From: Clostridia bacterium
GTDB lineage: Bacteria; Bacillota; Clostridia; Oscillospirales; Acutalibacteraceae
DNA length: 64,000 nt
Direction: 5' to 3'
NCBI GenBank assembly: GCA_017548045.1
Contig: JAFYNR010000016.1
Span: 56,307-120,306, forward strand
The notes beneath the pieces are model-generated. The model worked only from the letters and a program-made list of their open reading frames with translations, made no database searches and was not told the DNA's origin. Made by a program: the position numbers and the translations under genes. Of the stretch, positions 50,189-58,375 are shown piece by piece (position 1 is the stretch's first letter; the number at the start of each line of letters is the position of its first letter).

Positions 50189-51073
50189 ATGAAAACGGAG
50201 AAAAAAATATTAACGGCATTTATACTGAATTCCGCTTTTTCGGTTTTTGAGCTTGCAGGCGGAATTTTTACGGGCAGCGTTGCAATAATATCCGATGCAG
50301 TTCACGATTTCGGGGATGCGGCAGGAATCGGAATATCATATTTCCTTGAAAAGAAAAGCCGTAAGCAGCCCGACGAAAGCCACACCTACGGCTACGCAAG
50401 GTATTCGGTTCTCGGCAGTTTAATCACAACCCTGATTCTGCTTTTCGGCTCGGCGGCGGTAATTTATAACGCCGTATGCAGGCTGATAAACCCCAGGGAA
50501 ATCAACTTCGACGGAATGATTGTTTTTGCCGTTGCGGGGGTCTGCATAAACCTTTGCGCCGCTTACTTCACACGAGGCGGAGATTCGCTCAATCAGAAGG
50601 CCGTTAACCTGCATATGCTTGAAGACGTGCTCGGGTGGGCAGTTGTTCTTGCAGGTGCGGTAATAATGCGTTTTACGGATTGGTGGTTTATTGACCCCGT
50701 TATGTCCGTAGGCGTATCAATATTTATTCTGATTAATGCCGCGAAAAATCTGAAGGAGACCGTTGACCTGTTCCTTGAAAAAACACCTCTCGGAATAAGC
50801 GTTGCAGAAATTGCGGAACACATTTCCGCCGTTGACGGGGTTATTGACGTTCATCATATTCACCTGCGCAGTCTTGACGGGCGGTGCAATTATGCAACCA
50901 TGCATATTGTCACCGATTCGGAGCCGCAAAAAATCAAGAAAGCAATCCGTGAGGAATTGCGTGAGCACGGAATAAGCCACGCAACCCTTGAGCTTGAAGC
51001 CGCGGATGAGCCTTGTGACGAAAAAGTATGCACCGTTGAGCATAACAAAAACGGTCATCATCACCGTCATTGA
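50189..51073 (+). CDS. cation diffusion facilitator (CDF) metal efflux protein
   Basis: Protein of 294 residues with six transmembrane helices and a cytoplasmic C-terminal domain. Metal-site motifs are ISDAVHDFGD in TM2 (D-x-x-x-D with an upstream His) and HMLEDVLGW in TM5 (H-x-x-x-D), the Zn/Cd-type HD-HD arrangement. The C-terminal domain has VHHIHLRSLDG, and the tail HNKNGHHHRH adds extra metal-binding histidines. It exports Zn or related divalent cations by H+ exchange. RBS AGGAGG. Probably controlled by the divergent TetR protein. Confidence 0.93.
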   Translation: MKTEKKILTAFILNSAFSVFELAGGIFTGSVAIISDAVHDFGDAAGIGISYFLEKKSRKQPDESHTYGYARYSVLGSLITTLILLFGSAAVIYNAVCRLINPREINFDGMIVFAVAGVCINLCAAYFTRGGDSLNQKAVNLHMLEDVLGWAVVLAGAVIMRFTDWWFIDPVMSVGVSIFILINAAKNLKETVDLFLEKTPLGISVAEIAEHISAVDGVIDVHHIHLRSLDGRCNYATMHIVTDSEPQKIKKAIREELREHGISHATLELEAADEPCDEKVCTVEHNKNGHHHRH

Positions 51074-51111
51074 ATTCATTCGGATGTGGGATAAATATAA
51101 CCGGAGACATA

Positions 51112-51141
51112 AAAATAGGGAACGGCTTAAAGCTGTTCCCT
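51112..51141 (-). terminator. intrinsic terminator after the SHOCT remnant
   Basis: On the minus strand AGGGAAC pairs with GTTCCCT around an inner AGCT-TTA-AGC hairpin, followed by ATTTTTAT. Confidence 0.65.
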
Positions 51142-51148
51142 GTTGATA

Positions 51149-51263
51149 TTATAAACCTAATAATTCTTTTTTCTTTGCTTCAAACTCTTCCTGTGATATT
51201 GCACCGCTGTCAAGCAAGTCTTTGTACTTTTTCAGTTCGTCGGCATTTGTTGTTTTCTGACAT
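51149..51263 (-). pseudogene. short SHOCT-domain remnant with an apparent +1 frameshift
   Basis: The C-terminal part reads NADELKKYKDLLDSGAISQE then EFEAKKKELLGL, a clear SHOCT oligomerisation motif. The well-placed start (ATG at 51263 after AAAGGGTGATTTT) begins MSENN in a different frame. Removing one A in the AACAAATGCC stretch would join MSENN to NADELKK. So this looks like a tiny SHOCT protein gene (about 37 codons) with a single-base insertion, or a sequencing error. A longer in-frame extension upstream would run through the hairpin array and is not believable. Confidence 0.5.
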
Positions 51264-51281
51264 AAAATCACCCTTTGGTTA

Positions 51282-51428
51282 ATGATATATCGCATATGCG
51301 ATATGATATACTTGCTTTGCAAGTGTGATATAATATCCGTTTCTACATACGCAAAGCGTATATCATCTGCAAGACAGATATCATACCCGACAGGGTATAT
51401 CATCCGTTCAGCAGGAAACGGATATCAT
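51282..51428. repeat. hairpin array A: variable palindromes separated by ATGATAT/ATATCAT
   Basis: Six short palindromes lie in 147 bp: ATATCGCATATGCGATAT (51287-51304), ACTTGC-ttt-GCAAGT (51310-51324), ATACGC-aaa-GCGTAT (51347-51361), ATCTG-caaga-CAGAT (51365-51379), ATACCC-gaca-GGGTAT (51383-51398) and ATCCGTT-n8-AACGGAT (51402-51423). Between them stands a constant 7-mer: ATGATAT at 51282 and 51303 and GTGATAT at 51325, then its reverse complement ATATCAT at 51360, 51378, 51397 and 51422. An outer 11-bp inverted repeat (51333-51343 with 51415-51425) encloses several hairpins. The stems differ in sequence but keep pairing. Confidence 0.8.
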
Positions 51429-51430
51429 TG

Positions 51431-51466
51431 AAAAAACCCCTTTTGCATTGCAAAAGAGGTTTTTTC
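51431..51466 (-). terminator. terminator of tRNA-Thr
   Basis: On the minus strand AAAAAACC and CTTTTGC pair with GCAAAAG and GGTTTTTT across a long stem, beginning directly after the encoded CCA. Confidence 0.85.
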
Positions 51467-51542
<76 letters not shown>

Positions 51543-51637
51543 AAATTATGATAATTTTCACTGTTCATACCGAACGCAAATTATATTACCATAATGTTTT
51601 GATTTTTTCAAGTGTTTTTTAAAATTTTTTCAGAATA

Positions 51638-52921
51638 TTATATAATTCCTTTATCCACTGCCTTTTCAACAAGCTCTGCAAACAGTGCACAGGACCAGCT
51701 GAACCAGCTTCTTGTGAATTTATCGGGGTCGTCGGCATCGAAGCCCTCGTGCATATAGCCCGTATCGCCGTCAGTCGTTTCAAGCATACGGAGAACATCG
51801 CGGATTTCATCAGGGTCGTTGGTTGAAAGACCCTGCATTGAAAGAGCAATATGCCATATGTAGCCCTCGGGTGTATGGGGACTGCCTACCCCCTTTGCAA
51901 ACTTACCCTCGTAGTAATAGGGGTTATCCTTGCTGAGAATGAAGCGGCGTGTGTTAAGATAGATTTCATCGTCATAATCGCAGAAGCCCAGATAAGGTGC
52001 AGAAAGAAGGCTGGGTACGTTTGCATCGTCAAAAAAGAAGTAATCGCCCTTGCCGTTTACCTCGCAGGCATATATTCTGCCGTGGTTTTCGCTTTCGACA
52101 ACCGCATATTTTTCTATACCCTCTGCAATATCCTTTTTAAGGCTCTCACATTCCGCAATCAGTGCGGCTTCTTCGGGATATGCCGCATTGAGCATTTCGG
52201 AAAGATAACCCAGAACAACAACCGCAAACATATTTGAAGCAACAAGGTAGCCGTAACGGCAGGCATCGTCGCTGGGTCTGAAGCCCGACCAGGTCATACC
52301 CGTGTAGTCAACAGGCTCGCCCATACCGTTGTTGTGAATCGTATCCTGATGAGGACAGTTCTTTCTTGAAAATCTGTAAGGTGATTTTTCAAAATGGTGC
52401 TGCTCCGTACGCCAGAGGTCAACGGTGATTTTCGTGCTTTCAACAAAATCCTCACCCAGCACGCTGCAATCCCCCGTTGCCTTCCAATAAAGATAGGCAA
52501 GGCGGATGGGATAGCAAAGGGAATCTATTTCGTATTTTCTTTCCCACACAATAGGATGATTTTCGGGGTAATCGTCAAACTCCTTGTGGTCATCGGGCTC
52601 TTTTTTATACGCATTTGCGTAAGGCTCCGTTGCAATATACATTCTCTGCCTTTTGATAACTCCCCTGATTATTTCGCGGATATCCTCATTATCCTTTGCA
52701 AGAGGAATATAGTGTGAAACCTCGGCGGTTGAATCGCGCAGCCACATTGCGGGAATATCACCCGTAAGCACGAAAACGGAGCCGTCGGGCATAAACTCCG
52801 TTGCGGTTTCAAGGGTATTGGGGTAGCAGTTGCGGTAAAGCTTTGCCAGCTTTTCGCTGTATTTTTCAATAACGGAGCAGTATTCGTCCATTCTTTTCTC
52901 AACACAGGCAGGAATTTTCAT
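51638..52921 (-). CDS. GH125 exo-alpha-1,6-mannosidase
   Basis: Protein of 427 residues related to Mug157/PF06824. Blocks include VFVLTGDIPAMWLRDSTAEV, MTWSGFRPSDDACRYGYL, FFFDDANVPSLLSAPYLG, RRFILSKDNPYYYEG, GSPHTPEGYIWHIALSMQGL and TRSWFSWSCALFAEL, which together define GH125. The enzyme is a metal-independent inverting mannosidase acting on the non-reducing end of alpha-1,6-mannosides from N-glycans or fungal mannan. There is no signal peptide, so it works on imported oligosaccharides. RBS AAAGGAAAG. Single gene with its own promoter. Confidence 0.94.
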   Translation of the reverse strand: MKIPACVEKRMDEYCSVIEKYSEKLAKLYRNCYPNTLETATEFMPDGSVFVLTGDIPAMWLRDSTAEVSHYIPLAKDNEDIREIIRGVIKRQRMYIATEPYANAYKKEPDDHKEFDDYPENHPIVWERKYEIDSLCYPIRLAYLYWKATGDCSVLGEDFVESTKITVDLWRTEQHHFEKSPYRFSRKNCPHQDTIHNNGMGEPVDYTGMTWSGFRPSDDACRYGYLVASNMFAVVVLGYLSEMLNAAYPEEAALIAECESLKKDIAEGIEKYAVVESENHGRIYACEVNGKGDYFFFDDANVPSLLSAPYLGFCDYDDEIYLNTRRFILSKDNPYYYEGKFAKGVGSPHTPEGYIWHIALSMQGLSTNDPDEIRDVLRMLETTDGDTGYMHEGFDADDPDKFTRSWFSWSCALFAELVEKAVDKGII

Positions 52922-52952
52922 ATAATCTTTCCTTTCGGGGATATTTTAATTA

Positions 52953-52981
52953 ATGATATAACTTTGTTTACACTATGTCAA
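52953..52981 (-). promoter_or_regulatory. promoter of the GH125 gene
   Basis: On the minus strand a perfect TTGACA (52976-52981), a 17-bp spacer and TATCAT (52953-52958). Confidence 0.75.
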
Positions 52982-53029
52982 CCTGAATTTGAATTTTTTG
53001 TTAACGTCTTCAATTGTGACATTTGTATA

Positions 53030-53058
53030 TTTACTGTAACAGTTGAATATGTTAAAAT
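53030..53058 (+). promoter_or_regulatory. candidate extended -10 promoter of the patatin gene
   Basis: TGTTAAAAT (53050-53058) gives an extended -10. The -35 (TTTACT at 53030-53035, 17-bp spacer) is weak. Confidence 0.4.
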
Positions 53059-53080
53059 ATATACAGAGGTGATTTTTCCG

Positions 53081-54160
53081 ATGAAAGAATACGGTCTTGT
53101 GCTTGCAGGCGGCGGTGCAAAAGGAGTTTACCAGCTTGGCGCCTGGAAAGCAATGAGAGAGCTTGGAATAAAATTCAGCGTCGTTGCAGGTGTATCAATA
53201 GGCTCAATAAACGGTGCTCTTATTGCATCGGATTGCTATGACGACGCCGTTGCCCTGTGGCAATGTGCATCGGTAGACAAGGGCGTTAAAATTGCAGGCG
53301 AGCTGAAAGACCCCGAAAACCTTTTCAGCCTCAGAAATGCAGGCGTACTGCTTAAAGAAATAATGCGTAACAAGGGCATAGACGCCTCCCCTACCAAGGA
53401 CCTTCTGCTTCAGTTTATTGACGAAGAAAAGGTAAGACGCTCAGATATAAAATTCGGTATGGTAACCTTCAACCTCAGCGAATTTACACCTGTTGAAATA
53501 TTTGTTGACAAAATTCCCGAGGGCGAGCTTGTTGACTTTCTTCTTGCGTCGTCAAAGGTGCCGGGCGTGAGCAAAATCGGTCCCGAGGATGAGCGTTACC
53601 TCGACGGCGGTGTATACGACAATGCTCCCATCGGACTTCTTCGCAAAAACGGCTACAACCGTATAATCGTTGTTGATATTTCGTCAATGAAGGGTCTTGG
53701 GCATAAAAGCGATATGACAAACGCAGAGTTTGTCTACATCCGCCCCTTTGATATCGATGATCTTGGCGCCGCCTTTGATTTCAGCGAAGAAATGTATGAA
53801 AGGCGCCTTACGATGGGATATCTTGACACACGCAAGGCATTCGGCTATCTTTCGGGCAGACAGTTTTATTTTGAGCCCCACGTATTCAGAGCTATGATTG
53901 ACGAATACGGTGCGGATGCCCTTGAACAGCTTGAGGAGCTTGGTGCTCAGCTGGGGATGGAAAGATTCAGAATAATTGACAAAGAAAATTTCCTGTTTGA
54001 ATTAAAAGAAAAGTATGCCGAATACCGCAAGGAACAGCAAATCAAAGAAGAAGAAACGGAGCAGAAATTCTATGCTCCCATTCTCAAAAGGCTTTCAAAG
54101 CTGAATCCCGACGACGATTATGCCGATGCATTTGCGGTGCTGGATAACTTAATAGTGTAA
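53081..54160 (+). CDS. patatin-like phospholipase
   Basis: About 359 residues. The oxyanion motif is AGGGAKGVYQ, the nucleophile elbow GVSIGSING (G-x-S-x-G) and the catalytic Asp is in YLDGGVYDNAPI. These form the Ser-Asp dyad of patatin acylhydrolases. A C-terminal helical extension (about 250-359) rich in Glu and Lys carries LLFELKEKYAEYRKEQ-like coiled coil. No signal peptide; it likely acts on phospholipids from inside. The ATG follows AGAGGTGA; the frame open upstream crosses the promoter. Confidence 0.9.
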   Translation: MKEYGLVLAGGGAKGVYQLGAWKAMRELGIKFSVVAGVSIGSINGALIASDCYDDAVALWQCASVDKGVKIAGELKDPENLFSLRNAGVLLKEIMRNKGIDASPTKDLLLQFIDEEKVRRSDIKFGMVTFNLSEFTPVEIFVDKIPEGELVDFLLASSKVPGVSKIGPEDERYLDGGVYDNAPIGLLRKNGYNRIIVVDISSMKGLGHKSDMTNAEFVYIRPFDIDDLGAAFDFSEEMYERRLTMGYLDTRKAFGYLSGRQFYFEPHVFRAMIDEYGADALEQLEELGAQLGMERFRIIDKENFLFELKEKYAEYRKEQQIKEEETEQKFYAPILKRLSKLNPDDDYADAFAVLDNLIV

Positions 54161-54195
54161 AAAAAGCGGTGAGCTTGCACAGCGCAGGCTCACCG
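54158..54195 (-). terminator. terminator after the prolyl-tRNA deacylase-like gene
   Basis: On the minus strand CGGTGAGC pairs with GCTCACCG around a 13-nt loop, followed by CTTTTTTT. Confidence 0.8.
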
Positions 54196-54202
54196 TTTCG
54201 CT

Positions 54203-54703
54203 TTATATTTCAATTATCTGCGGCTTAACGCCAAGTGCGGGGATAAGAATATTCAGCACATCCCCGGTTCTTATTTTCAGCGTTGCGGAATTATCGCTCG
54301 GATGACAGCAGACGTATTCCTCCTTCAGCACGTCACCGTCAACGGCAAGGGACACCTTCTTTTCTGTGTCAAACATAAGGCTTGTAATGCTGAGGGAGCC
54401 GGGAGAAGTATTGAGCAGATTTTCCATATATTCGCCCGATGCAAAGGAAAGCCTTGAGCAGCCCAGCTTTTTGGAAACATCCTTCGTCACAAAGCGTTTG
54501 TCATCCCTTATCATAAGCAGATAAAACACCTTGCCCGAATCGGTTTTAAGCAGAAGATTTTTGCATATTCTGCCGCCGATAAGCTCATTTACCGCCTGAC
54601 ATTCCTCCAGCGTGAATACGGGCGGATGGGTTACGGTATCATATTTTATTCCCTTTTCATCAAGAAAAGCGCATACCGATAATGCTTTTTCACTCAAGCT
54701 CAT
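54203..54703 (-). CDS. YbaK/ProX-type prolyl-tRNA deacylase
   Basis: Protein of 166 residues of the YbaK/aminoacyl-tRNA editing fold: YDTVTHPPVFTLEECQAV, CKNLLLKTDSGKVFYLLMIRDDKRF, given here in shorter parts CKNLLLKT and YLLMIRDDKRF, then TSPGSLSITSLMFD and VCCHPSDNSATLKI. This is the stand-alone PrdX/ProX kind that hydrolyses mischarged Ala-tRNA-Pro. The conserved Lys in KNLLLK is present. It follows the lipoprotein gene by four bases on the same strand. Confidence 0.88.
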   Translation of the reverse strand: MSLSEKALSVCAFLDEKGIKYDTVTHPPVFTLEECQAVNELIGGRICKNLLLKTDSGKVFYLLMIRDDKRFVTKDVSKKLGCSRLSFASGEYMENLLNTSPGSLSITSLMFDTEKKVSLAVDGDVLKEEYVCCHPSDNSATLKIRTGDVLNILIPALGVKPQIIEI

Positions 54704-54707
54704 ACAA

Positions 54708-55559
54708 TCACTCTAAAAATGCCGAAGCAAAATTTTCGCCGTTGATTCTCACGGTTTTCCAGGGTCCGCCGCTTCTGTCCTCGTGGATTAGCACGTTATC
54801 CTCAAATGTGTGAATACCCGAATACGAGCTTTTTCCTCTGGAAATAACCCAGTAGCCGTCGGGCTCTTTTTCTCTCTCGGGATAAATGCTTTCATCGGGA
54901 GTAAACTCACCGTCATAAAGCGTGCCGCAGCAGAAATAAACGATTTCATCATTCTTGTTGAACTCAATATAGCATCGGCTGCATCGGCTTTGAATGACGT
55001 AAGCACCGCTTTCCGTCTTAGAAAATTCAAGGAATTCCTCAACGGTTTCCTCGTCACCGTCTTCAACGGCATAGGTATAGCGGAGGCTGTCGGTTTCTTC
55101 GTCATACTCGGCAGTGTAGCTTTTTGACGCTGTTTCCGAAACAAAGGTCAGTTCATAATTTGCACCGTCACTGCTGAAGCTGATATCCATTCCCTCACTC
55201 TGAAGCTTATAATAATCCTGCGCGGTCTGATTTGTCATATCGGCCGTAAAGCCTTCGGTAATCGAAAGAGTTTCGATAATGAACGGCTCAAAGGAAGTGA
55301 GAATATAATTCTCATCAAGAAAATACTCATTCTTATTTTCCGACCTTATAACCTTGTTATGTGCTTCTTCAAGTATTGATATTTTTGCGCTCATTGCGGA
55401 TAATACCGCCTCAAATCTGCTCAGACAGCCCTGAAAATCCTTATCGGTGTTGGTAATATTGAGCATGTCGGCTGTTATCACTCTGTCATCCCCCTTATCG
55501 GAGCAGGCACAGAGAAACAAAAGCATAAGCGCAAGCAGAAATGCAGATATTTTTTTCAT
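54708..55559 (-). CDS. secreted lipoprotein of unknown function
   Basis: Protein of 283 residues. The signal peptide ends in a lipobox: SAFLLALMLLFLCAC, with Cys as the lipidated residue. The mature part is acidic (Asp, Glu and Ser rich) and looks alpha-beta with no family I recognise. GGGAGA lies seven bases before the ATG, and this RBS follows immediately on the T-run of the nrdR terminator. It is probably cotranscribed with the downstream prolyl-tRNA deacylase gene. Confidence 0.75.
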   Translation of the reverse strand: MKKISAFLLALMLLFLCACSDKGDDRVITADMLNITNTDKDFQGCLSRFEAVLSAMSAKISILEEAHNKVIRSENKNEYFLDENYILTSFEPFIIETLSITEGFTADMTNQTAQDYYKLQSEGMDISFSSDGANYELTFVSETASKSYTAEYDEETDSLRYTYAVEDGDEETVEEFLEFSKTESGAYVIQSRCSRCYIEFNKNDEIVYFCCGTLYDGEFTPDESIYPEREKEPDGYWVISRGKSSYSGIHTFEDNVLIHEDRSGGPWKTVRINGENFASAFLE

Positions 55560-55571
55560 TCATATTCTCCC

Positions 55572-55601
55572 AAAAAAGGAGTATGGCATCAACCATACTC
55601 C
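55572..55601 (-). terminator. terminator after nrdR
   Basis: On the minus strand a 9-bp perfect stem, GGAGTATGG with CCATACTCC and a 6-nt loop, is followed by TTTTTTGG. Its end overlaps the leader of the lipoprotein gene, so read-through would supply that gene. Confidence 0.82.
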
Positions 55602-55609
55602 CCACAAAA

Positions 55610-56068
55610 TCAATTTTTCTCGCTGAGAATTTTTGCAAGCTCGTCCATAAACGTGTTGATATCCTTGAACTGGCGGTAAACCGACGCAAAACGCACGTAA
55701 GCAACCTCGTCAAGCTCTCTGAGCTTATCCATTGCAAGCTCACCGATGTGAACGGAGGTAACCTCTCTGTCAAGCGAATTCTGAAGCGTTGCTTCAATTT
55801 CATTGACAGCTTTTTCAATGGCATCAAGAGAAACGGGGCGTTTTTCGCAGGCTCTGAGCATACCGTTGAAAAGCTTGCTGCGGTCAAACACTTCTCTGGA
55901 CTTATCTTTTTTGACTACAATAACGGGAACGCTTTCGATTATTTCGTATGTTGTGAAACGCTTCTGACAGCTTACACACTCCCTGCGGCGGCGGATACGC
56001 TCGCCTTCATCGGTAGGTCTTGAATCGATAACCTTGCTTTCTTCACAGCCGCAAAACGGACATTTCAT
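55610..56068 (-). CDS. nrdR: transcriptional repressor NrdR
   Basis: Protein of 152 residues. The N-terminal zinc ribbon has CPFC (3-6) and CVSC (31-34 region), followed by an ATP-cone domain with [15 protein letters not shown]. It represses ribonucleotide reductase genes depending on ATP/dATP. No perfect NrdR box is visible in its own upstream region. RBS GAGGAG. Confidence 0.95.
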   Translation of the reverse strand: MKCPFCGCEESKVIDSRPTDEGERIRRRRECVSCQKRFTTYEIIESVPVIVVKKDKSREVFDRSKLFNGMLRACEKRPVSLDAIEKAVNEIEATLQNSLDREVTSVHIGELAMDKLRELDEVAYVRFASVYRQFKDINTFMDELAKILSEKN

Positions 56069-56105
56069 AATCTACACACTCCTCGGAAGTTGTATATTTT
56101 ATTTC

Positions 56106-56133
56106 AGTATAACATATTTTGTTGAATTTGCAA
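56106..56133 (-). promoter_or_regulatory. promoter of nrdR
   Basis: On the minus strand TTGCAA (56128-56133), a 16-bp spacer and TATACT (56106-56111) preceded by TG. Confidence 0.65.
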
Positions 56134-56139
56134 GCCATT

Positions 56140-56913
56140 TCACAAATTTTGCAGATACCTGAGGGATTCTGTAAGCTCCCTTTCATCCCCGAAGCCTGTA
56201 CGGTAAAGCTCAATAACACCGCACCCCTTGTAGCCCGAAGCCTCGGTAATCTCAAAAAGCTTCTTAAAATCGAAATTACCTTTTGACGGTGCAACACAGT
56301 CGCTCTGTGCATTATGGTCGCTGAGATGAATATGCGAAATACTGCTTGCGAATTCCTCCGCAAAGGCAAGAGGCTCAAAGCCCGACCTTACCGCTTGCTT
56401 CACGTCAAAAACCATTCTGAAATCACTGCCCAGTGCATCACGCATTTCACGGAGAAAAGCTGGACTTTGGCTGAAATGGGAATGAACGTTTTCCTGACAG
56501 ACTGTCACACCGAATTCCCTGCCTGCCTCAACAAGCCAACGGAAGCGGCTGAAATATTCCTCCTTATCAATCTGACCCGGCAGCTTCATACCGTGAATAA
56601 CAGAGATTTCCGCACCTGCAAGGGCTGTCATTTCAAAGCACCTTTTATAGAATTCACGGGCATCGAAATAGCGGCGTTCATAATTGCCGAAAAGCATAAA
56701 GGTTTCGGAAAACGATGAAAAGGGATGAACGGAAACAATTTTCATACCGTATTCTTCTTTTATTCCGTTCAGCTCTTTTATGAACTCCGGAGTGGTTTCG
56801 CTGATTGAATTGAGAAAAATCTCACTTGTTTTAACCCCTGCCCTGCCGAGAACTTCGAGTGCCTTTTCGGTAGGCATGGGGTAAAGGCAGGAGGTTGAAA
56901 TTCCTAAATCCAT
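56140..56913 (-). CDS. sugar phosphate isomerase/epimerase (third TIM barrel)
   Basis: About 257 residues of the PF01261 fold: LGISTSCLYPM, SEIFLNSISETT, SVIHGMKLPG (strand 4), VTVCQENVHSHFS (Glu), FRMVFDVKQAV (Asp) and ISHIHLSDHNAQS (His/Asp), plus GVIELYRTGF (final Glu). All metal positions look present. GAGGA favours the ATG at 56913 over that at 56922. It is divergent from a small membrane-protein gene. Substrate unknown. Confidence 0.82.
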   Translation of the reverse strand: MDLGISTSCLYPMPTEKALEVLGRAGVKTSEIFLNSISETTPEFIKELNGIKEEYGMKIVSVHPFSSFSETFMLFGNYERRYFDAREFYKRCFEMTALAGAEISVIHGMKLPGQIDKEEYFSRFRWLVEAGREFGVTVCQENVHSHFSQSPAFLREMRDALGSDFRMVFDVKQAVRSGFEPLAFAEEFASSISHIHLSDHNAQSDCVAPSKGNFDFKKLFEITEASGYKGCGVIELYRTGFGDERELTESLRYLQNL

Positions 56914-56946
56914 TGCTTTCATTCCTCAGTTGGTAATATTTTAGGT

Positions 56947-56975
56947 TTGAACACACGGCAGGCTTGCTGTATAAT
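56947..56975 (+). promoter_or_regulatory. promoter of the small membrane-protein gene
   Basis: TTGAAC (56947-56952), a 17-bp spacer and consensus TATAAT (56970-56975). Confidence 0.78.
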
Positions 56976-56996
56976 GAAGCCAAGGAGTGACTTGCC

Positions 56997-57242
56997 GTGA
57001 TAAAAATATTTAAAAATCTTCACCGCAGAACAAAAATTACGTTTGCCGTCTGCTGGACTGCGGTTATTCTTATACTTTCGGCTTCAGCGGTGCTTTACAT
57101 AGGTGCAGGCGGAATATTTGATTATTACGCCGCCGTTGACCTGAGCGAAAGCCTGCTTGCCCTTTGCAGACCCGCATCGGTTATTGCCTTTCTCGCATCT
57201 CTGGGCTGTGAATACGCCGCAAAACAAAAGAATAACACATAG
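56997..57242 (+). CDS. small two-helix membrane protein
   Basis: Protein of 81 residues with a basic N-terminus (IKIFKNLHRRTK), one transmembrane helix (ITFAVCWTAVILILSASAVLYIG, about 14-36, written here beyond its core) and a second hydrophobic stretch (RPASVIAFLASLGCEYA). GTG start with AAGGAG nine bases upstream. It has a strong promoter and terminator of its own, so it is a real small gene; family unknown. Confidence 0.65.
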   Translation: MIKIFKNLHRRTKITFAVCWTAVILILSASAVLYIGAGGIFDYYAAVDLSESLLALCRPASVIAFLASLGCEYAAKQKNNT

Positions 57243-57278
57243 GATTATACCACAGAGAAATTATTATTTCAATATTGC

Positions 57279-57311
57279 AAAAAAGTCGGGAATATATCTC
57301 GACTTTTTTGT
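57279..57311 (+). terminator. intrinsic terminator after the small membrane-protein gene
   Basis: A 10-bp stem, AAAAAAGTCG with CGACTTTTTT, is followed by TG and a T-rich tract. It is symmetric and could act in both directions. Confidence 0.75.
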
Positions 57312-57339
57312 TTTATTATGATATTATATATTAGTATTA

Positions 57340-57355
57340 TTGCGTTAAAGCGCAA
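57340..57355. promoter_or_regulatory. candidate repressor operator before the Gfo/Idh operon
   Basis: Inverted repeat TTGCG-TTAAAG-CGCAA lies 17 bp before the ATG and 5 bp before the RBS AGGAGG. Its TTGCG arms resemble the half-sites of LacI-type sugar regulators; no such regulator gene is in the window. The A/T-rich block just upstream could hold the promoter. Confidence 0.45.
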
Positions 57356-57372
57356 AAACAGGAGGCGTTTTT

Positions 57373-58362
57373 ATGCTCAGAGTGGCAATGCTTTCAAAAT
57401 GGCACGTTCACGCCGAAGGCTATGCAAGAGAACTGGTTGAAACAGGGAAGGTAAAAATTACAGCCGTATGGGATGAAAAGCCCGAACGGGGCGAAGAATG
57501 GGCTGGCAGGCTCGGTGCGGATTTTGAGCCTGACCTCGATAAGCTTCTGGCAAGGGATGACGTTGACGCTGTATGCTGTGACACTCCCACAACAATGCAC
57601 ACTGACGTGCTTATCCGTGCCGCAAAGGCAGGCAAGCACATTTTTACCGAAAAAACTCTCGCCTGCACAGTTGAGGAATGCAGACAGATTGCAAAAGCCG
57701 TTGAAGAAAACGGAGTTACCTTTGTTATTTCATTTCCTCACAAGGCTTGGCCGGTTGTTAAATTTGCAAAAGAGCATATCGAAAACGGAGATTTCGGCAG
57801 AGTTACAAACGTCAGAATCCGTAACGCACACAACGGCGTAAGCGGTAAATGGCTGCCCGAATATTGGTTTGTCAAGGACGACTGTGCCGGCGGCGCAATG
57901 ATGGATTTAGGCTGCCACCCCATGTATCTGCTGTCTTATCTTTGCGGCAAGCCGAAAAAAATCACGGGCATTTCAAACATTCTTTTCGGCACTGCGGTTG
58001 ACGAAAATGCAATTTCGGTTATCGAATTCGAAAACGGAATCATCGGCGTATCCGAAACGTCATTCGTCGCTTTCTCATCACCCTACACCATTGAAGTTCA
58101 CGGAACGGAGGGTATCCTTCTGTGGCAGGGCGGCGAAATCAAATACAAAACAACCGAAACCGCAAAGCTGAACAAGGGCTTTATTTCACCCGACAATCTT
58201 CCGAAAGAGGATGAAAAGCCTATTACCCGCTTTGTTGATGCCTGTATCAACGGCACAGGCTCGCCCGAGGGTCTGGGTATGGAGGATGCCATTGCTCTTG
58301 CAGAGCTTCTTGAAAACACCTACATATCATATGAAACGGGCAAAACCGTTGAAATAAAATAA
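57373..58362 (+). CDS. Gfo/Idh/MocA family oxidoreductase
   Basis: Protein of 329 residues. The N-terminal NAD(P)-binding half lacks a perfect GxGxxG (it reads LRVAMLSKWHVHAEGYA), as in the more divergent members of this family. The catalytic Lys lies in the EK motif HIFTEKTLACT. The C-terminal sheet domain has GGAMMDLGCHPMYLLSYL (H-P as in the family) and VHGTEGIL. It probably oxidises or reduces a sugar or inositol. RBS AGGAGG. It heads a three-gene operon with the PHP protein and GPH symporter, 13 bp from the next start. Confidence 0.88.
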   Translation: MLRVAMLSKWHVHAEGYARELVETGKVKITAVWDEKPERGEEWAGRLGADFEPDLDKLLARDDVDAVCCDTPTTMHTDVLIRAAKAGKHIFTEKTLACTVEECRQIAKAVEENGVTFVISFPHKAWPVVKFAKEHIENGDFGRVTNVRIRNAHNGVSGKWLPEYWFVKDDCAGGAMMDLGCHPMYLLSYLCGKPKKITGISNILFGTAVDENAISVIEFENGIIGVSETSFVAFSSPYTIEVHGTEGILLWQGGEIKYKTTETAKLNKGFISPDNLPKEDEKPITRFVDACINGTGSPEGLGMEDAIALAELLENTYISYETGKTVEIK

Positions 58363-58375
58363 AGAGGAGAACAAA

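Noticed and set aside
51264-51403. N-terminal extension of the SHOCT open frame
   Set aside because: It consists of hairpin-array sequence translated by chance; the RBS-supported start is at 51263 in another frame.
51282-51428. Possible CRISPR array
   Set aside because: The constant units are only 7 nt, the variable units are palindromic and 14-22 nt, and the linker changes strand. No cas gene is near.
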